Positions 15,945 to 18,343 of a stretch of DNA of 18,343 nucleotides are shown piece by piece. This stretch comes from Porticoccaceae bacterium (GTDB taxonomy: Bacteria > Pseudomonadota > Gammaproteobacteria > Pseudomonadales > Porticoccaceae), in assembly GCA_019090225.1 (NCBI GenBank), contig JAHRWI010000164.1:1-18343 (forward strand). The letters are read 5' to 3'. The notes beneath the pieces are model-generated. The model had not been told where the DNA came from. It searched no databases and saw nothing but the letters and a program-made list of their open reading frames with translations. The position numbers and the translations under genes were made by a program. Every line of letters begins with the position of its first letter. The first letter of the stretch is position 1.

Positions 15945-16251
15945 TAAACGGCCTTAATTAACGATGCGCCAGAGAGACACCATCTGGACACAGGGATTGC
16001 TTTCATTCTAGTCACATTCTAGTCAACAATCGCCCCGACGAGCAGGGCAATTGGGCCGCACATGATAAAACAATTTAGGCCTAATTTCTGCTCATCTTTT
16101 ACCAGGACAGCGCCAACACAGTGCTCGGATACAGAGTCCATACGGGGCTTGCGGGTATTAAGAGAGTTATAGCAAGCGCCTCCACGATGCAAGACAGGGC
16201 AAGGGTTTCACCTCTAAGCCATCACCGGCGCCTCTCTAAACTACCTCTCTG
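15945..16251. promoter_or_regulatory. fds operon upstream region with tandem repeat and palindrome
   Basis: This 307-bp spacer separates fdsG from the end of the upstream TIP30-like gene on the same strand. No believable ORF is present. It holds an exact 11-bp tandem repeat (16004-16025, CATTCTAGTCA twice) and a perfect 10-bp palindrome TTAGGCCTAA (16075-16084) extended by AA/TT flanks after one mismatch. On the - strand the repeat contains TTGACT and TAGAAT, promoter-like hexamers that do not have standard spacing. Control of formate dehydrogenase expression is inferred from position. Confidence 0.45.
16004..16025. repeat. Perfect 11-bp tandem direct repeat before fdsG
   Basis: CATTCTAGTCA occurs twice with no gap (16004-16014 and 16015-16025), 60-80 bases before the fdsG start. 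The one-helical-turn period puts both copies on the same DNA face, as for a regulator bound to adjacent half-sites. No known consensus was recognised. Confidence 0.6.
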
Positions 16252-16896
16252 TTATAAAAACACCTCATCAAGTCGAAACCACTCCAGCGCCTGCCCTGAC
16301 TGCTGGCTTACATAGCTCATTTTCTCAGCTATCTCCTGGCCCGTAATAGGTCGGAAACGACGCAGTGGTGGCAAGCGACATAGCCCCGGCAACACCCAGC
16401 TAGCCAAGGTTTCACCGAGCCTGAAATCTACTCGTGACCCCAACAATAGTGAAGGCTGAAAGATACTGATTCGCTCAAAGGCCAGGGCTGTGACCTTATC
16501 TTCCAGCTCGCCTTTCATTTTTAGATAAGGATTAGTGCTGCTGGCATCGGCACCACTAGAAGAAACCAGCAAGTAATGCCCCACACCATTCTCCACAGCA
16601 AGTTGCGCAGCTTTATATTGATAATCCAGGTCAACCCTTCGCTGGGAAGCGAGCGAGCCTGCCTGTTTGCGGGTAGTGCCTAAGCACGAGAATAATATAT
16701 CCGCACTGAACAATTCAGCGCAGCTATCCAGATCATCGAAATCCACCACATGGTTTTTTACTTTTGCACTGGGATGCTCGGCTGGGCGGCGGGTAAGCGT
16801 GACAACTTCAGAAACATGCTCAACCTCGGCAAGTTGATCTGTCAGGGCGCGGCCAACCAGTCCCGTGGCGCCTATAACTATTGCTCGTTTATTCAT
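16252..16896 (-). CDS. TIP30/HTATIP2-like NAD(P)-binding Rossmann protein
   Basis: This 214-residue atypical short-chain dehydrogenase opens with the nucleotide-binding motif AIVIGATGLVGRAL (about 5-18). It carries ILFSCLGTTRKQAGS near 68-82, a stretch shared with the human TIP30/HTATIP2 family, then HYLLVSSSGADASS and YLKMKGELEDKV, where the YxxxK pair of the SDR active site lies, and FQPSLLLG. Bacterial members are often annotated as NAD(P)H-binding or epimerase-like oxidoreductases, with no settled substrate. ATG 16896 starts directly at the Rossmann strand, although no clear ribosome site precedes it. It appears monocistronic; nothing links it functionally to the fds operon downstream. 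Confidence 0.85.
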   Translation of the reverse strand: MNKRAIVIGATGLVGRALTDQLAEVEHVSEVVTLTRRPAEHPSAKVKNHVVDFDDLDSCAELFSADILFSCLGTTRKQAGSLASQRRVDLDYQYKAAQLAVENGVGHYLLVSSSGADASSTNPYLKMKGELEDKVTALAFERISIFQPSLLLGSRVDFRLGETLASWVLPGLCRLPPLRRFRPITGQEIAEKMSYVSQQSGQALEWFRLDEVFL

Positions 16897-17171
16897 AGGA
16901 TGATTCTATACAAGATACTGGCCTGGACGGTATAAGCGAATACGTCATATTTGAGAGAATTTATTGACCGATTGATTTTTCGTTTAAAATCAGAGTAATG
17001 TGGATAAAATAACGAACCAATCAGGGAATGATATGTTGCAGCTGCACGTTTATGTCCAAATACGGGTACATCATGCGCACGCGTTTCGAACATATGTCGC
17101 ACGTGGCGTTCAATAATGGTTATGCGCCAGGACAAGTATGTAGCACTGTGTACTAATGGAGATAGTTAAAA
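16897..17171. promoter_or_regulatory. AT-rich spacer with possible promoter for the right-hand genes
   Basis: This gap lies between divergent genes and is AT-richer than the left of the window. TTGACC (16964-16969) and TAAAAT (16985-16990) resemble -35 and -10 boxes on the + strand, with a short 15-base spacer. The same place holds a perfect 7-bp inverted repeat TGATTTT (16973-16979) and AAAATCA (16986-16992). An 80-codon reverse frame across the gap shows no family features and was not accepted as a gene. No tRNA or clear attachment site was seen. Confidence 0.3.
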
Positions 17172-17219
17172 ATGACAAATAAACCTACAGTTCCCGACCT
17201 AAAAGAGCTGTTCAAGTAA
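17158..17219 (+). other. Original start of the next gene, closed by an in-frame TAA
   Basis: GGAG at 17158-17161 precedes ATG 17172 by 10 bases, a normal ribosome site. The frame reads MTNKPTVPDLKELFK, then TAA at 17217-17219, then ASEIATQVPEN and straight into the ORF whose first remaining ATG is 17253. The continuity on both sides of the stop suggests that codon 16 was once a sense codon (CAA or AAA would each differ by one base). Either the gene is truncated, restarts at 17253, or the base is a sequence error. Confidence 0.65.
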
Positions 17220-17252
17220 GCATCTGAAATTGCTACACAAGTACCTGAGAAC

Positions 17253-18038
17253 ATGCAGGAAGCTGCTTTTAATCGTGCGTTGGATCTCCTAACACACTCA
17301 CATCAAGACCTAACTTCAAATCAAGTAGAAAAAAATCGTAAACAGCCTCCAAAAATAAAGACTTCAGGTAAAAGTGAAAACAAAGATCAGAATGATGCTC
17401 ACTCAGCCCTATCTTCGATTGATACGACTCAGCACCCTGGAATAAAAGCCGCTACCAAGGTTCTAGATAGAGCGTTAATGGTACTTCAAATTGCCCGGAC
17501 GGAATTTCAGGTTGATGGGTTATCAAACACCGATATAGCCAAAGTTTTGACTGAAAAATTTCGAATCAGAACAAGCAAGGACGCAGTAGGGATGGCACTA
17601 TCCGGCGCGACCGATCTTGTGAACAGAAATAAGCAGGGGCTAAAGTATATCTACCAGATCATGGGGCCGGGCGAAGACCATTTAGCTCATATTGGTGACC
17701 CCAGCACCTCCGACAGACCTATTCCTTCAAAGAAGAAGACGACCAAGAGCGCTAAGCCTAAATCGAGCCGCAAAGATTCAACAGCAACAACAAAATCCAA
17801 GAAAACTAGCGGGGCCCGGCGAGTTGGGCCGAAGAAGGTTCTGGAGTCTCTTATCAGTGAAGGGTATTTTTCGAAACCACGTCAGATTGCAGAGATAATT
17901 GAGCATATCCAGCATAAAAAGGCGGTGAAATTCAAAGCGACCGACATGTCACCAACGCTTGTTCGATTGCTAAGGGAAGAAAAGCTAGAAAGAACCAAAA
18001 ACGAATCTGGAAGCTATCAGTATGTCGCAAAATCATGA
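17253..18038 (+). CDS. Unrecognised protein with basic linker and winged-helix-like C-terminus (start probably 17172)
   Basis: The product is not recognised. From ATG 17253 it has 261 residues: a helical N-terminus (MQEAAFNRALDLL), a helical domain (about 65-135) with an HTH-like LSNTDIAKVLTEKF, a strongly basic Ser/Thr/Lys linker (about 158-190, KKKTTKSAKPKSSRK) and a C-terminal part (about 191-258) with VLESLISEGYFSKPRQIAEI and MSPTLVRLLREEKLERTKN, which looks like a winged helix. DNA or nucleic-acid binding is therefore plausible. The likely original start is 17172, with a good ribosome site, but an in-frame TAA separates it from this ORF. The gene overlaps the next by 17 bases, indicating an operon. 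Its composition is AT-richer than the left-hand genes, consistent with accessory DNA. A defence-related role is only a guess. Confidence 0.7.
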   Translation: MQEAAFNRALDLLTHSHQDLTSNQVEKNRKQPPKIKTSGKSENKDQNDAHSALSSIDTTQHPGIKAATKVLDRALMVLQIARTEFQVDGLSNTDIAKVLTEKFRIRTSKDAVGMALSGATDLVNRNKQGLKYIYQIMGPGEDHLAHIGDPSTSDRPIPSKKKTTKSAKPKSSRKDSTATTKSKKTSGARRVGPKKVLESLISEGYFSKPRQIAEIIEHIQHKKAVKFKATDMSPTLVRLLREEKLERTKNESGSYQYVAKS

Positions 18039-18343
18039 TGTTATAGCCGATGCGTTAGCTTCCGTGGATAAAAGCTTTAGAACCAAAATCATAAAAAGCT
18101 ATATCGACCTGAAAGCTGCGTTCGTGTCTGCGCAATATGATTCAGCTGGTCTTCGAGCTGGAGTCTTTGCTGAAGCAGTTGTAAGGTTGTTACAGCAGGA
18201 ATTAACCGGTAGCCACACCCCCTTTGGTACTCGCTTGCCAAACTTTACTGCACTATGCCACGGATTTGAGAACGTTGATAAACCCAAAGGCCATGAGTCC
18301 CTGCGAGTTTTGATACCACGGGCTCTTCATTTTATATACACAT
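18022..18343 (+). CDS. Unrecognised helical protein, 3' partial
   Basis: ATG 18022, with GGAAG 8 bases upstream, opens a frame that runs 107 codons to the window edge without a stop. It begins MSQNHDVIADALASVDK, continues FRTKIIKSYIDLKAAFVSAQ and AGVFAEAVVRLLQQEL, and ends at RVLIPRALHFIYT. It is predicted to be mostly helical, with no signal peptide or membrane segment in the visible part. It overlaps the previous gene by 17 bases, so the two products are probably made together. No family was recognised; the missing 3' part is needed. Confidence 0.7.
   Translation, partial: MSQNHDVIADALASVDKSFRTKIIKSYIDLKAAFVSAQYDSAGLRAGVFAEAVVRLLQQELTGSHTPFGTRLPNFTALCHGFENVDKPKGHESLRVLIPRALHFIYT

Noticed and set aside
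16893..17135. 80-codon reverse ORF between the TIP30-like gene and the right-hand pair
   Set aside because: No recognisable domain, no good ribosome site, overlaps the neighbouring gene start and a candidate promoter.
17030..17160. Integron attC or recombinase remnant
   Set aside because: GC-rich stretches with GGCGTTCAATAATGG resemble such elements only superficially; no paired core sites or integrase motifs found.
1..18343. CRISPR array, tRNA, rRNA or insertion sequence
   Set aside because: No regularly spaced repeats, cloverleaf-like segments, rRNA stretches or transposase motifs were seen.

Overview
The window reads as chromosomal DNA of an aerobic, probably marine or environmental gammaproteobacterium. 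The lineage is inferred from protein style and gene content: acyl-CoA carboxylase/dehydrogenase, FadH, ClsA-type cardiolipin synthase and a soluble NAD-dependent formate dehydrogenase. No rRNA or tRNA is present to fix it. Most genes are tightly packed; the last ~1.4 kb is visibly AT-richer and looks like accessory DNA.

Layout. (1) 1-3173, + strand: the 3' part of a biotin-dependent acyl-CoA carboxylase alpha subunit, followed by an acyl-CoA dehydrogenase, apparently one operon for branched-chain or acyclic acyl-CoA breakdown. (2) 3230-4711, - strand: a two-HKD cardiolipin synthase. (3) 5055-7079, + strand: 2,4-dienoyl-CoA reductase (fadH), divergent from cls across a 343-bp spacer with operator-like inverted repeats. 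(4) 9591-7274, - strand: a compact four-gene module of DUF1538 membrane protein A, DUF1538 membrane protein B (broken by one extra base), a small P-II-like protein and a two-CBS-domain protein. Start/stop overlaps suggest coordinated production. (5) 15944-9814, - strand: a complete fdsG-fdsB-fdsA-fdhD(fdsC)-fdsD operon for NAD-dependent molybdenum formate dehydrogenase, reading toward module 4. (6) 16896-16252, - strand: a TIP30/HTATIP2-like NAD(P)-binding protein. (7) 17172-18343, + strand: two unrecognised overlapping genes. The first has an in-frame stop at codon 16 of its best-supported reading frame; the second runs off the window.

How the genes work together. The fds operon encodes a diaphorase (FdsB with FdsG), the molybdenum/iron-sulfur catalytic subunit (FdsA), the sulfurtransferase that activates its cofactor (FdhD/FdsC) and the small FdsD protein; together they oxidise formate to CO2 with NAD+. 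The carboxylase, dehydrogenase and FadH belong to acyl-CoA catabolism. The DUF1538/P-II/CBS module is the best candidate for an undescribed system: paired membrane proteins encoded with two likely nucleotide-sensing proteins, suggesting a ligand-gated transporter of unknown substrate. Two genes carry apparent disabling changes (a frameshift near 8521-8524 and a stop at 17217-17219); each could be real decay, recoding or a sequence error.
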